From: Streptomyces sp. ITFR-21
GTDB lineage: Bacteria; Actinomycetota; Actinomycetes; Streptomycetales; Streptomycetaceae
Direction: 5' to 3'
Assembly: GCF_031844685.1 (NCBI RefSeq)
Contig: NZ_CP134605.1
Location: 6,174,001 to 6,238,000, forward strand
DNA: 64,000 bases
Part shown: piece by piece, positions 17,801 to 28,300 of the stretch
How the letters are laid out: each line of letters starts with the position of its first letter
How positions within the stretch are numbered: the first letter of the stretch is position 1
The notes under the pieces: generated by a model
What the model was told of the DNA's origin: nothing
Seen by the model: the letters and a program-made list of their open reading frames with translations, nothing else
Databases searched by the model: none
Program-made: the position numbers and the translations under genes

Positions 17801-20800
17801 CTCGGCGAGCGAGGGGTCGGCGGGCATCTGCTCTGGTTCCTCCCTGGAGGCGGCGGGCCGCTGGGGTACCGGCGGCGGGTCGAAGCGGTCGCCGCCGCCC
17901 GCCGGGCCGAGGGCGGCGGAGGTCAGGACCGGCGCGGCGCTGCGGCCGGCCGGCGCCGTGCGCGGTGCGGCGGCGGCCGCCGCGAGCAGCGGCCGGGCGC
18001 GTTCGGCGATCCGCTCCGGGATCGACTCGCCGCCGCCGACCGCGAAGGCCGGGCGGGCCGGCGCGGCGGCGGTCTGCGGCGCCTGGTCGAACAGCGCGGA
18101 CAGGTCGACGGGCAGCCCGTGCGCGACGAGCCGGGCGACGAGCCCGGCGAGGCTGCGGGTGGACGACACACCGCGGCGGTCCACCCCCATCGCCACGTGC
18201 GCCCGCTCGCCCAGGGTGTCGTGCACCCAGCGCGTGCAGGTGGCGCCGGGGCCGACCTCGATGAAGTAGCGGTAGCCGCGGTCGTAGGCGGTCTCCACCA
18301 GCCGGGGAAAGTCGATGGTGTCCCGCAGCGTCCGGGCGATCCGCTCCGCCACGGTGGCCCGGTCCAGCGAACCGATCCGCCGGTAGTCGTACGCGCTGAA
18401 CAGTTCGAGGTCGCCGGTGGAGCCGACCGGGTGGTCGTTGAGCTCGGCCAGGCCGGCCAGTTCGCCGTCCACCACCGAGCAGTGCATCACCGAGTTGACC
18501 GGCGAGCGGGCCGCCGGGCAGTCCAACTCCTTGATCAGCGCCCGGCACTGGCCGGGATCGCCCGCGATCACCACCTCGGCGGGGGTGTTGACGTGGGTGA
18601 GGAACACCCGCTCGTACCGGTCCACCGCCTCGCGCGCCCGGACCGGGTCGGTGAGCAGCACATGGCAGGCCCACACCGCGTCGTCGGGAGTGTCCTCCGG
18701 CAGCTCCCACAGCTCGCGGACGGTACGCCGCGGGCCCAGCAGCCGGTCGCGGAACAGCGGGGTGCTGCTGATCCGGTCGTCGCGGCGGGCGGCGCGCTCC
18801 CAGCCGCCGGTGGCGAAGAGCATGCTGCTCTCGCCGAGGCTGTAGCCGAACGCGCCGTGCGCGCGCACGCCCAGGATGTCGCGGACCAGGTCGGTGTAGA
18901 GGTTGGCGAAGGTGGTGCCGGTGGCCAGCATGAACGGCAGGTCGTCGCCGAGCCTGGCCTCCAGCTGCATCAGGTCGCGGCGCCCGGGGGTGACCTGGGT
19001 GCGCGGGTAGAGGTCGGCGGCCCGGAAGGTCCGGTCCGGTTCCGCCGCCTCCTCCTCGAAGCGGGCCAGCAGCTCGGGGAAGGCCCGGAACAGGTCCTGG
19101 CCGAGGCCGGGATAGGTGTTGAACGCTCCCGGGTAGACCAGCGCCACCTTGGCATCCGGTCCGATCGGCTGCCCGGTGAAGAAGCTCCCGGCCGGGGTGC
19201 TCCACTCCTTGCCCGCGGCGTGCGCCGCGGCCAGCCCGCCGACCGCCAGTTCCGCCTGCCGCAGCAGCTCGTCGCGGCCGGCGCCCACCAGCACGACCCG
19301 CAGCGCGGACCCGCCGCCGGCCGGCAGCCGGCGCACCGCTTCCAGCGAAAGCTGCCGGGCGTCCGCGCCGGCCGTCAACTCCTCGACGTGACGCCGGAGC
19401 TCGCCCAGCAACTGGTCCACGGACCCGCCGGCGAGCGGCAGCAGCAGCGGCCCGTCGGCCCGCTCCCAGGCCGGGTGGTACGGCTGCTGCCGGGTCTGCT
19501 CGGCGGAGACGACCAGCTGGCCGTGCGCCCCGCTGTCACCGACGAAGGTGACGGCCGCGAACCGCCGGGTGTCGCGGGTGCGGCGCAGCCACGGCCGGGA
19601 GGCGTCCGGTATGTACAGCGAGGAGGCGGCCAGCAGCGGCGCCGCCTCGTCGCTCGGGCGCTGCCAGGACGGGGTGCCCGGCAGGTAGCCGAGGTGCGCG
19701 CTGAGCACGGCGCGCAGCAGGCCGGCCATCTCGGCGGCGCCGCCGGCGTGCCCGATGTGCGCCTTGGCGCTGCCCAGCGCGACACTGCCGGAGCCGGCCG
19801 GGTACACCTCGGCCAGCGCGGTGAGTTCGGCCAGGTCGGTCGGCGTGTGGCCGGTGGCGCCCGCCTCGAGGTAGCCGATGTCGGCCGCGGTGATGCCGGC
19901 CTGGGCCAGCGACTCGGCCGCGGCGGCGGCCAGCAGCTTGGCGTCGGGCTGCGGCAGCCCCCCGGCCGCGGCGGCACCGTACCGTACGGCGACCGACTCC
20001 AGCCGGGCGTAGGCGGTGCGTTCGCCGCTGCCCGGCCGGGTGACGACCACAGCTCCGGCGCCCTCGCCGACCCGGGTGGCGGCCTGGCCGGCGCCGAAGG
20101 CGAGGCCGCTTTCGGCCGGGGTTGCCCGGCCGCCGTCGCGGGCGGCGCGCAGCAGCAGGTTCTCCGGCGAGCCGGCCAGGTCGACCGAGCCGACCAGGAC
20201 GGCCTCCACGGTGTCGTCCAGCAGCAGCAGCCGGGCCACCCGCAGCGCCTCCGCGGTACCGGCGCCGTCGGCGGAGATGGTGAACGACGGGCCGGTGAAG
20301 TTCCACAGCGAGGAGATCCGGCTGGTCATGATGTTGCCGATGTAGCTCAGCACCTCGTTGGCGACGATCGGCTGGTGCACACCGTCGCGGGCGATCCGGA
20401 ACAGCTCGGCGCGCTGCTCGTCGGTCAGCGTCAGACCGGAGCCGTCGTACGCCGCGCGCAGGAAGGAGTCCAGTCCGTAGCGCGCCAGGTGCAGATGGGC
20501 GCTGGGCTCGATCTCCATGGCGATGACCACCGCGATCCGGCGCGGGGCCGGCGAGGTGCGGCCGGCGGCCGGGGCGCGGGAGTACCCCGCGTCGCGCAGC
20601 GCCTCGTCGGCCACCTGGGAGACCAGGGCGTGCTGGAGGTTGTAGTTGCGCAGGTCGGCCGGCGGGATGCGGTGGTCGATCGGGTCGAGCGGGACGGTGT
20701 CGGTGAACGCCCCGGTCGGCACCGTGGCACCCGCGAGCGAGGCCGCGGCCAGCACACCGTCGCCGGTCCGCTCCAGACCCCGCCAGCGGCGGGCCGGCAG

Positions 20801-22300
20801 CGGGCCGTACGCGTCACGCCCGTCGAACAGCGCCCGCTCGAAGGCGTCGGCGCTGTCCAGTGGCCCGAAGTGGGCGCCGATCCCGACCACGTCGAGAGCC
20901 GCGGGGGCCGGCTCGCCGCCGTCCCCGGCCGCCAGGGCGGTGCCGGGGTCCGCCGGGGGAGAGGAGAGCACCACGTGCGCGTTGGTGCCGCCGAAGCCGA
21001 ACGCGGAGACCGCGGCCCGGCGGACCTCGCCGCGCTGCGGCCAGTCCCGGCCGCTGCGCACCATGATGTCGTCGCCGACCCCGCCGCTGGGCGCCAGCGG
21101 CTTGGCGACGCCGGGCGTGGGCGGGATGTAGCCGTGCTGCATGGCCAGGATGACCTTGATCATGCTGCTCAGCCCGGCGACGGTCAGCAGGTGGCCGATG
21201 TTGCCCTTGACCGAGCCGATCGGCGGCACCTGGCCGTGGGCGCCGAAGAAGTCCACCACCGAGTCCAGCTCGGTGCGGTCGCCGACCGGGGTGCCGGTGG
21301 CGTGGCACTCCAGGTAGTCGATGTCGGACGGCGCGACACCGGCCTGGGCGTAGGCGTGTTCGTACGCCCGGCGCTGGCCGTCCGGGTTGGGGAGCAGCAG
21401 ATGGCGGCCGGCGCCGTCGTTGGACAGCCCGATGCCGTCGACGATCGCGTAGATCCGGTCGCCGTCGGCGACCGCGTCGGCCAGTCGGCGGACCGCCAGC
21501 ATGCCGGCGCCCTGGCCGGTGAGGATGCCGCCGGAGGCGGCGTCGAAGGGCTGGCTGAAACCGTTCTCCGGGTACGCGTGCAGGTCGGAGAACGACAGGT
21601 GGATGAGGGTCGGGTCCGGGGCGCACACCCCGCCGGCCAGTGCCAGGTCGGCCTGCCCGGACTCCAGGTGGTCGCAGGCCAGCTTCAGCGCGTACAGCGC
21701 GGAGGAGCAGGCGGCGTCCAGCGCGTACCGGGGGCCGCCCAGGCCCAGCGCGGCGGCGGCGACCGCCGCCGGGGCGCCGCTGACCCGGATGTCCTCGGCG
21801 GCCGGTCCGGCCGCCGCCCAGTCCGGGTCGGCGGGCACCGGCCCGGAGCCGGGCAGCCCGGCGGTCCGCAGCCCGTGCAGCACGGCCTGTTCGACCAGCG
21901 GCAGGCTGACCCGGGCCGAGGCGGGCGTCGGGAAGGAGTAGTTGCCGAAGACCAGCGCGGTACGGTCCAGCAGGTCCGTCCGCTCGGCGTGGCCGCTGTC
22001 GCGCAGCGCCTCGCGCCCGGTGTGCAGGGTCCAGTGGTAGAGGCGGTCGAGCCGGCTCAGGTAGTCCGCGTCGAGCCGGTAGCCGGCGGGGTCGAAGGCG
22101 AAGTCGGTGACGAAGCCGCCCCGCGCGCAGTAGATCCGGTGGTCCGGGTCGGCGTCGCCCGGCGGGGGCGGCGGTCCGAAGACCTCTTCGCCGCCCTCAC
22201 GGCGGCTGTCGGTTCCGGCCCGCAGGTTCTCCCAGAAGCTGGCCGGGGAGGTCGCACCAGGGAAAAGGCAGGAAAGGCCGACGATGGCGAACTTGCTCAT
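14804..22300 (-). CDS. PUFA synthase-like polyketide synthase: KS-CLF-AT-(DH)n
   Basis: A 2498-residue cytosolic megasynthase fusing functions usually split between PfaB and PfaC. Domain order: an active KS (Cys198 in DAACSSAL, EC-H in LECHATGT), a second KS-like domain from about residue 467 whose Cys region reads ISADGAGTAEAL, so it is a chain-length-factor type without the nucleophile; an AT around residues 1050-1370 with GYSLGESS near 1153; a Pro/Ala linker (about 1530-1690); then four hot-dog segments in two FabA-like pairs. Two segments carry the catalytic His context (FECHFSDDPVLAGS near 1990 and FDCHFHRDPVMPGS near 2390), the others look structural. ATG 22300 (MSKFAIVGLSC) is chosen by homology; GGAGGG lies 14 bases before it. 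It lies 74 bp downstream of the PfaA-like gene. Confidence 0.92.
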   Translation of the reverse strand: MSKFAIVGLSCLFPGATSPASFWENLRAGTDSRREGGEEVFGPPPPPGDADPDHRIYCARGGFVTDFAFDPAGYRLDADYLSRLDRLYHWTLHTGREALRDSGHAERTDLLDRTALVFGNYSFPTPASARVSLPLVEQAVLHGLRTAGLPGSGPVPADPDWAAAGPAAEDIRVSGAPAAVAAAALGLGGPRYALDAACSSALYALKLACDHLESGQADLALAGGVCAPDPTLIHLSFSDLHAYPENGFSQPFDAASGGILTGQGAGMLAVRRLADAVADGDRIYAIVDGIGLSNDGAGRHLLLPNPDGQRRAYEHAYAQAGVAPSDIDYLECHATGTPVGDRTELDSVVDFFGAHGQVPPIGSVKGNIGHLLTVAGLSSMIKVILAMQHGYIPPTPGVAKPLAPSGGVGDDIMVRSGRDWPQRGEVRRAAVSAFGFGGTNAHVVLSSPPADPGTALAAGDGGEPAPAALDVVGIGAHFGPLDSADAFERALFDGRDAYGPLPARRWRGLERTGDGVLAAASLAGATVPTGAFTDTVPLDPIDHRIPPADLRNYNLQHALVSQVADEALRDAGYSRAPAAGRTSPAPRRIAVVIAMEIEPSAHLHLARYGLDSFLRAAYDGSGLTLTDEQRAELFRIARDGVHQPIVANEVLSYIGNIMTSRISSLWNFTGPSFTISADGAGTAEALRVARLLLLDDTVEAVLVGSVDLAGSPENLLLRAARDGGRATPAESGLAFGAGQAATRVGEGAGAVVVTRPGSGERTAYARLESVAVRYGAAAAGGLPQPDAKLLAAAAAESLAQAGITAADIGYLEAGATGHTPTDLAELTALAEVYPAGSGSVALGSAKAHIGHAGGAAEMAGLLRAVLSAHLGYLPGTPSWQRPSDEAAPLLAASSLYIPDASRPWLRRTRDTRRFAAVTFVGDSGAHGQLVVSAEQTRQQPYHPAWERADGPLLLPLAGGSVDQLLGELRRHVEELTAGADARQLSLEAVRRLPAGGGSALRVVLVGAGRDELLRQAELAVGGLAAAHAAGKEWSTPAGSFFTGQPIGPDAKVALVYPGAFNTYPGLGQDLFRAFPELLARFEEEAAEPDRTFRAADLYPRTQVTPGRRDLMQLEARLGDDLPFMLATGTTFANLYTDLVRDILGVRAHGAFGYSLGESSMLFATGGWERAARRDDRISSTPLFRDRLLGPRRTVRELWELPEDTPDDAVWACHVLLTDPVRAREAVDRYERVFLTHVNTPAEVVIAGDPGQCRALIKELDCPAARSPVNSVMHCSVVDGELAGLAELNDHPVGSTGDLELFSAYDYRRIGSLDRATVAERIARTLRDTIDFPRLVETAYDRGYRYFIEVGPGATCTRWVHDTLGERAHVAMGVDRRGVSSTRSLAGLVARLVAHGLPVDLSALFDQAPQTAAAPARPAFAVGGGESIPERIAERARPLLAAAAAAPRTAPAGRSAAPVLTSAALGPAGGGDRFDPPPVPQRPAASREEPEQMPADPSLAEPEAIVFDGEPVSFLPWAVHEPVAPAPLPAAPAAGSPAAAPAPVPAPAAPLAGPAVNPAAARPPAAPTPAVPTPAAPGEVPSAVADLVRDMRRQMIDTHLVVMETQQVLQDSALSAVRSLLGPAAAPAAPTPAAPVPAAPLPAAPVPAVPAIQPPPPVAALPPAAPPAPPAAPPIASPVAPSAAPTAAPPAEPITGQIVGRAKPDGVLWDQQDLLEFATGSLAAVFGPEFAEIDGYAKRVRLPAPPYHFVTRVTALDAETGNYRPSFIRTEYDVPEDAWYAVDGGVPPAVAIEAGQCDLLLISYLGIDFRNQGKRMYRLLDSTLVFHGDLPKTGQTLRYDISINRFVRQGEVTLFFFSYLCYADGELILELKDACAGFFNAEELATPLGVVESEREKAQRAKLTRTWFKPLARTDRNHLTAEDLELLAQGRVAEVFGPEHAQDPGMNSALRMPDAKLRMIDEVDVDRTGGPRGIGLITAVKNLDPQAWYFECHFSDDPVLAGSMVAEGAVQALQTYLLHQGMHLVLPDARFQTIIGLQTEVQVRGQITPEHSSIRYEIEVMELTMLPRPSVVADVLVYLGIKAVIRMRNFGIQIREREGAPYRPGVGGIPVFLGRRNRLGEPAMINELHLAHAAKGDLGTAMGPEFDIYRNVRAPYIPNGDFQFVDRIMSLSGTRGDLSPGSEMVTEYDSPADAWYYRQTPYPHLPNAVLMETSLQAAILLGYYLGATLAQPTTEYRIRNLDGHATVVKDVDLRDKTIRHHSKLLMTSAVSGAVLQRFSYELSADGEVFYVGESLFGYFSDAALANQVGLDNGTYVPSWLESEKPDPSRVRRIELGAGAAAFTDPAGGLLRLPGDHFDLVDWVDLVADGGLHGAGYLHGYREVRDDEWYFDCHFHRDPVMPGSLGVEAILQAMRLFVLDQNLAEGIERPRFALATDVRMGWKYRGQILRGDGELRFDVHVKDVRRTEGRLVLVADAFLAKPGLRIYELTDVAIEVRPAP

Positions 22301-22374
22301 GCGGACTGTGGTTCCCTCCATGCTGGGTGCCGGGGCCGGGCGCGGCAGCGCCCGGCCCCGGCGGGGCGACATCG

Positions 22375-25300
22375 TCAGCTGTTCACGAACTTGGCGGCCA
22401 GCTGCGGAGCCGCGGCCACCGACACACCGCCGAACCGGGCGAGGACCTGCCCGTCGGGAGCGCACGCGGTCACCGTGAGCTTGGTGATCGCGGAGTTCGG
22501 GTCGGCTGCGGGGTCCACGGGCTCGACCACCACCAGGAAGGGGCCACCGTCGGGCAGCACCTCGTACAGCTCGGCCTCGGCCACCGCCAGCGGCAGGCTC
22601 GCCGTGCCGCGGTGCAGCCGGGTCCAGACCAGTGCGGCCTGGAGCAGCAGGTCGGCCGTGCCGGGGCCGTACAGCGTGCCGGCGAACGCGCCGCCGGCCG
22701 CGGCCGGTTCGGCCAGCTCGCACTCCAGCACCAGACGGTTGCCGTCCTCGGCCGCCACCTTGCGGATGCCGCGCAGCGCGGGCCCGTGGAACAGCGTCCC
22801 GTCCTGGTACAGCCCCGCCGCGTCGCGGCCGGAGCCCAGGGCGGGCAGCCCGGTCAGCCGGGGCCGGTCGGGACCGGCCGCGGACAGCTCCACCTTCGCC
22901 GAGTACCGCGGCCGGGCCGCGCCCTCGCCGTCACCGGACTCGATGAGCACCTCGGCGCCCGAGCCGTCGGCGGTGGCCTGGGCCCGCAGCCGCAGCCGGT
23001 CGTGCTCGTCGGTGCCGAGCACGACGCCCTTGAGGACGGCGAAGTCCCGTACCCGGCCGACGCTCGCGCCGGTGACGCGCTCCACCGCGCCGATCGCCCA
23101 GCCGAGGGCGAGGGCCGCCGGCAGCACCGGCGTGTCACCGATGACGTGGTCGGTCACCAGCGGGGTGTCGGCCAGCGTGGACAGCTCCCGCTGCACCACG
23201 ACCGGGGTCGGCGGGACCACCACCGGCCGGGATGACAGCGGGGTGGTCGGCCCGAGCACGGTCACCACGTCGCCGCCGCGGTCCGCCGCGAACTGCTCGG
23301 TGAACAGGCGCGGGCCGGTCCGGGCGCCGATCAGCGCGATGCCCCGCTCGGCGAACACCTCCTTGATCTGCGGTGACACCATGCCGCTGTCCCAGGCACC
23401 CCAGTTCACCGAGGTGACCCGGCTGTCGGGGTGGCGCAGCTTGAAGGACGACGCCCAGGTGTTCAGCACCTCGTTGGCCATGGCGTAGTCCGACTGCCCG
23501 CGGTTGCCGAAGAAGCCGGCCACCGAGGAGAACAGCACCACGTGCCGCAGCCGCTCCTCGGGCAGCGCCTGCACGACGGCCCGCAGACCGTCCAGCTTCG
23601 GCGCGAACACCCGCTCGATCTCGGCGGCCTTCTTCTGCTCGATGAGCTGGTCGGCCAGCACCCCGGCGCCGTGCACCAGACCGGTGACCCGGTCGGCGTA
23701 CGGGGCCAGCGCCGCCTTCAGCGCCGCGCCGTCGGTGATGTCCACCGCCAGGTACTCGGCGGTGCCGCCGGCCGCGTGCACCTCGTCGAGGGTGTGCCGG
23801 ATCTCGCGAACCGCGACCACCGACTGGTACAGCTGCTCCACGCGCTTGGGCACCGGCTTCTCGCCCTGCTCGCGCAGGTGGCCGACGGCGGCGGCCTTCA
23901 GGTCGGCCGGGCCGTACAGGCCGGCCGCCCAACCGGGCTCCTCCGCCAGCGGGGTGCGGCCGAGCAGCAGCAGCCCCGTGTGGTAGCGGCCGGCCAGGTC
24001 CACCACGCAGCTCGCCGTGATGCCCCGGCCGCCACCGGTGACCACCAGCAGGTCGTCGGCGGTCGGTTCGGGCGGCAGCGCGCCGGCGTGCCCGGCCCGC
24101 TCGGCGAACGGGGTGCCGGCCAGCGACAGGGCCGCGCGTCCGACGCCGTCCCGGGCGACCTGCACCGGGCCGACCGCCGCGTCGAGGAGTTCCGCGATCA
24201 CCAGGGCGGCGGCCTCGGCCGGGTCCAGACCCGGCGCGAGGTCGACACCTCGGGTGAACACCTCGGGCGCCTCGATGGCGAGCGTCTTGACCAGGCCGCC
24301 GTATCCGCCGGCCGGGGCCAGCTGCTCGGCGACACCGCGCAGGCCGAAGGCGCCGTCCAGGGCGGTGACGGTGACGAAGGCGGTCCGACCGGTCGCGGCG
24401 GCCTCGCGCAGCGGCGCCACCACGTGCTTGGCGATCAGCAGGCCGTGCGCCAGCCGGCGTACGCCCTCCCGCCAGTCCAGGTCCTGCCGGGTGGCGGGCA
24501 GCAGCACCAGGCGCGGCTGCCGGTCGGTGATCTCCTTGGTCCGGGCGGCCAGTTCTGCCGTGCCCCAGCCGGACAGCGCGTGGTCCGTGCCGTCCGTCAG
24601 CCGCGCGGTCACCTCGGGCAGCCGCAGTACGGCGATCTGCCAGCCGTCGGCGGTCAGCCGCTGGGCGAGCGCCGGTACGAGGTCGCTCCCGTCGTCCACC
24701 AGCAGCGCCGTGGAGCCCTCGGGGAAGGCCCCGACCAGCTGGTCCGGCTCGGGCAGCGGCGTCAGCACCGCCTGGCCCCGGCCGATCCCCGCCTGGTCCG
24801 CGGACCCGTCGGGCGTGACCGCCGTCTCCGGCGCGGCCGTGGCCGGCTCGGCGGCCGCGGCACCGCTCAGGTCGGCGATGAAATTGGTGATGTCGCTCAG
24901 CGTGCGGAGCTCGGCGAGCTGCTCGGGACCGGCCGACGAGGAGGTCGGGAAGCGTTCTTGGAGGGTGCCCATGATTTCGACGCGCTTGATGGAGTCGATG
25001 CCGAGGTCGGCTTCGATGTCCATGCCGAGGTCGAGCATGTCGGTGGGGTAGCCGGTTTTCTCGGCGACGACTTCGAGCAGTGCGGCCTGTACGGCGGCCG
25101 GGTCGACGGCCCCACCGGGCGCCGTCGGAGCGGCTTCCGGAGCGCCGCCGGCGGCGGCACCGGTGCTGTTGCTGATGAAGTTGGTGATGTCGCTGAGGGT
25201 GCGGAGTTCGGCGAGTGCTTCGGGGCCGGCGTGGGAGTCGGTGGGGAAGCGTTCTTGGAGGGTGCCCATGATTTCGACGCGCTTGATGGAGTCGATGCCG

Positions 25301-28300
25301 AGGTCGGCTTCGATGTCCATGCCGGGGTCGAGCATGTCGGTGGGGTAGCCGGTTTTCTCGGCGACGACTTCGAGCAGTGCGGCCTGTACGGCGGCCGGGT
25401 CGATCGCCGCGGTTGCCGTCGCCGTCGCCGTTGCCGCCACGGTGGGTGCGGCGCTCGGGACGGCTGCGGTGGTGGGGGCGGAGCTGGTCTGGCTGCTGAT
25501 GAAGTTGGTGATGTCGCTGAGGGTGCGGAGTTCGGCGAGTGCTTCGGGGCCGGCGTGCGATTCGGTCGGGAAGCGTTCTTGGAGGGTGCCCATGATTTCG
25601 ACGCGCTTGATGGAGTCGATGCCGAGGTCGGCTTCGATGTCCATGCCGGGGTCGAGCATGTCGGTGGGGTAGCCGGTTTTCTCGGCGACGACTTCGAGCA
25701 GCGCGGCCTGTACGGCGGCCGGGTCGATCGCCGCGGTTGCCGTCGCCGTCGCCGCCGCGGGCGCGGTGGCGGGGGCGGAGCTGGTCTGGCTGCTGATGAA
25801 GTTGGTGATGTCGCTGAGGGTGCGGAGTTCGGCGAGTGCTTCGGGGCCGGCGTGCGATTCGGTCGGGAACCGCTCCTGGAGGGTGCCCATGATTTCGACG
25901 CGCTTGATGGAGTCGATGCCGAGGTCGGCTTCGATGTCCATGCCGGGGTCGAGCATGTCGGTGGGGTAGCCGGTTTTCTCGGCGACGACTTCGAGCAGTG
26001 CGGCCTGTACGGCGGCCGGGTCGATCGCCGCGGTTGCCGTCGCCGTCGCCGTTGCCGCCACGGTGGGTGCGGCGCTCGGGACGGCTGCGGTGGTGGGGGC
26101 GGAGCTGGTCCGGCTGCTGATGAAGTTGGTGATGTCGCTGAGGGTGCGGAGTTCGGCGAGTGCTTCGGGGCCGGCGTGCGATTCGGTCGGGAACCGCTCC
26201 TGGAGGGTGCCCATGATTTCGACGCGCTTGATGGAGTCGATGCCGAGGTCGGCTTCGATGTCCATGCCCGGTTCCAGCATGTCGGTCGGGTAGCCGGTCT
26301 TCTCCGAGACCACTTCGAGCAGCGCCGCCTGCACCGCCGCCGGGTCCACGGACGGACCCGCGGCGGTGGCGGGTGCCGGAGCGGGCACCACGGCCGGCGC
26401 CGCCGGAGCGGGAACCGGAGCCGGGGCGAACGCCGGAGCCGCGACGGGCGCGGGAGCCGGCGCCGCCGGAGCGGCGGGCAGTGCCAGGGCCGGCGTGGCC
26501 GGGGCCGCAGGGAGGGCCGGGGCGGGCGCCGGGGTGTACGGCGGCAGCGCGGCGGGCGCCGGCGGGACGAACGCGGCGGGCGCGATCGGCGCCGCCGGTG
26601 CGGCGGGGGCGGCCGGTGCGGCGGCAGGCGCCGCCCCGTACTCGAAGCCGGCCAGCTCCCGCAGGATCTCGTTGGCCCGCAGGTGCGTCCGGCCGATCGC
26701 CAGCCCGTGCTCCTTGACCGCCGAGACACCCGGCAGGACCTCGTTGACCCGGCCCTGGCCCGCTGCCTGGGTCAGCAGCTCGGTCAGCTGCCGGACGCTG
26801 TCGAGCTGTCCGTTCAAATACTGGTCGTGCAGTGACAGATGGTCGGCGACCAGGCTGTCCAGCCGCCCGGGGGCCGCGGGAGCGGCCGGCTGGACGGAGG
26901 GTGTCTCCTCGGTCACGGTGAGCCTGTCTGAGAGATCGGCCGATGGCGCGGGGGCCACGGCGTCCGGCGTCCGCGGCAGCGGCACGCCCGCAGGACCGGC
27001 CGACGAGGCGACCGCCGCGGGCACCTGGGCCGGTACGGGGGCAGGGGCGGGGGCAGGCGCGGGCGTCACCACCGGCGCGGGCGCAGGCGGCGTGGGCGCG
27101 GGAAGCGCCGGGGCGGCGGCCTCGGCCGACCGCGCGCCGACACCGGCGGCGACCGGCACGGCGACCGGCGCCGCGGGCGCCGGAAGCACCACGCGGTAGC
27201 CGTTGTCCAAGGCGTCGCGGTACTTGGCCTTGCGCGCGTCCGAGACGTAGTTGATGCCGTTGAGGGGAATCGTCATCCCCTTGACCGGCTTCTCGGCCAC
27301 GACGGGCGCGGTGTAGCGGTCGGCGGTCCCCAGCGGCAGGCCCAGTACGGCGAGCTGCGCCACCGCGCGCTTGAGCGCGAGGTCCGCGTCCTGGTTCGGT
27401 CCGGCGTCCAGGGACAGCACGGTGTGCTCGCGCTCCCCGAGGATGTCGCGCACCAGCCGGGCCAGCACGCCCCGGGGGCCGAACTCCACGAAGGTGCGGA
27501 AGCCCGCCGCGTACATCTCCTCCACCCGGTCGGCGAACGCCACCGGGTTGACCAGCTGCTCGGCCAGCACCCGGCGGTTGTCCTCGACGCTGTCGCCGTA
27601 CGCGGCGCCCGGCGTGTTGGCGAACACCGGTCCGCGCGGGGCGCGGATCTCGGCGCCGTCCACGCTGCCCCGGAACGCCTCCAGTGCGTGGGCGACGAAC
27701 GGGGTGTGGAACGCGGCCGACACGGGCAGCCGCTTGGCGCGCACGCCCGCCTGCTCGGCGGCGGCCAGCAGCCGGACCACCGACTCGGTGGAGCCGCCGA
27801 CCACGGTCTGCTCGGGGGCGTTGCGGTTGCAGACTGCCAGATCCTCGATGCCGGCCATCAGCGCGAGGGTGGCCTGCTCGGAGGCGGTCACCGCGACCAT
27901 CGCGCCCGCGTCGAAGCCCTCGGTGTCCGGCGGCGCCATCGCGGCGCCCCGGGCCCGGGCCAGCGACAGGAACGTCGCGTCGTCCACGGCGTCGGCCGCC
28001 CACAGCGCGGTCAGCTCGCCGAAGCTGTGGCCGAGGAACCCGTCCGCGGCGAAGCCCAGTTCCCGCAGGTAGCGGTAGTGGCCCATGGACAGCGCGCCGA
28101 TCGCCGGCTGGGCGTACTCGGTGCGGCGCAGCGACTCCTCCTGCACCTGCCGCTGCCCGTCGTTGAAGGCCGGCGGCGGGAAGGCGACCCGGGACAGCGT
28201 CTCGGTGCCCTGGAAGTACTGGTTGGCCTGGTCGAACGCGGTCCGCAGCGGCGGCAGCGCCATGACGGCGGTGCGCCCGGCGTCCACGTACTGGCTGCCC

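Noticed and set aside
14927..23488. A continuous plus-strand frame of over 2800 codons opposite the Pfa-like genes
   Set aside because: It is Gly/Arg/Val/Gln-rich with no domains, lies antisense to clear KS, AT and DH motifs, and arises from GC bias.
24880..26350. CRISPR-like or satellite array
   Set aside because: The regular repeats are in-frame ACP domains inside one protein.
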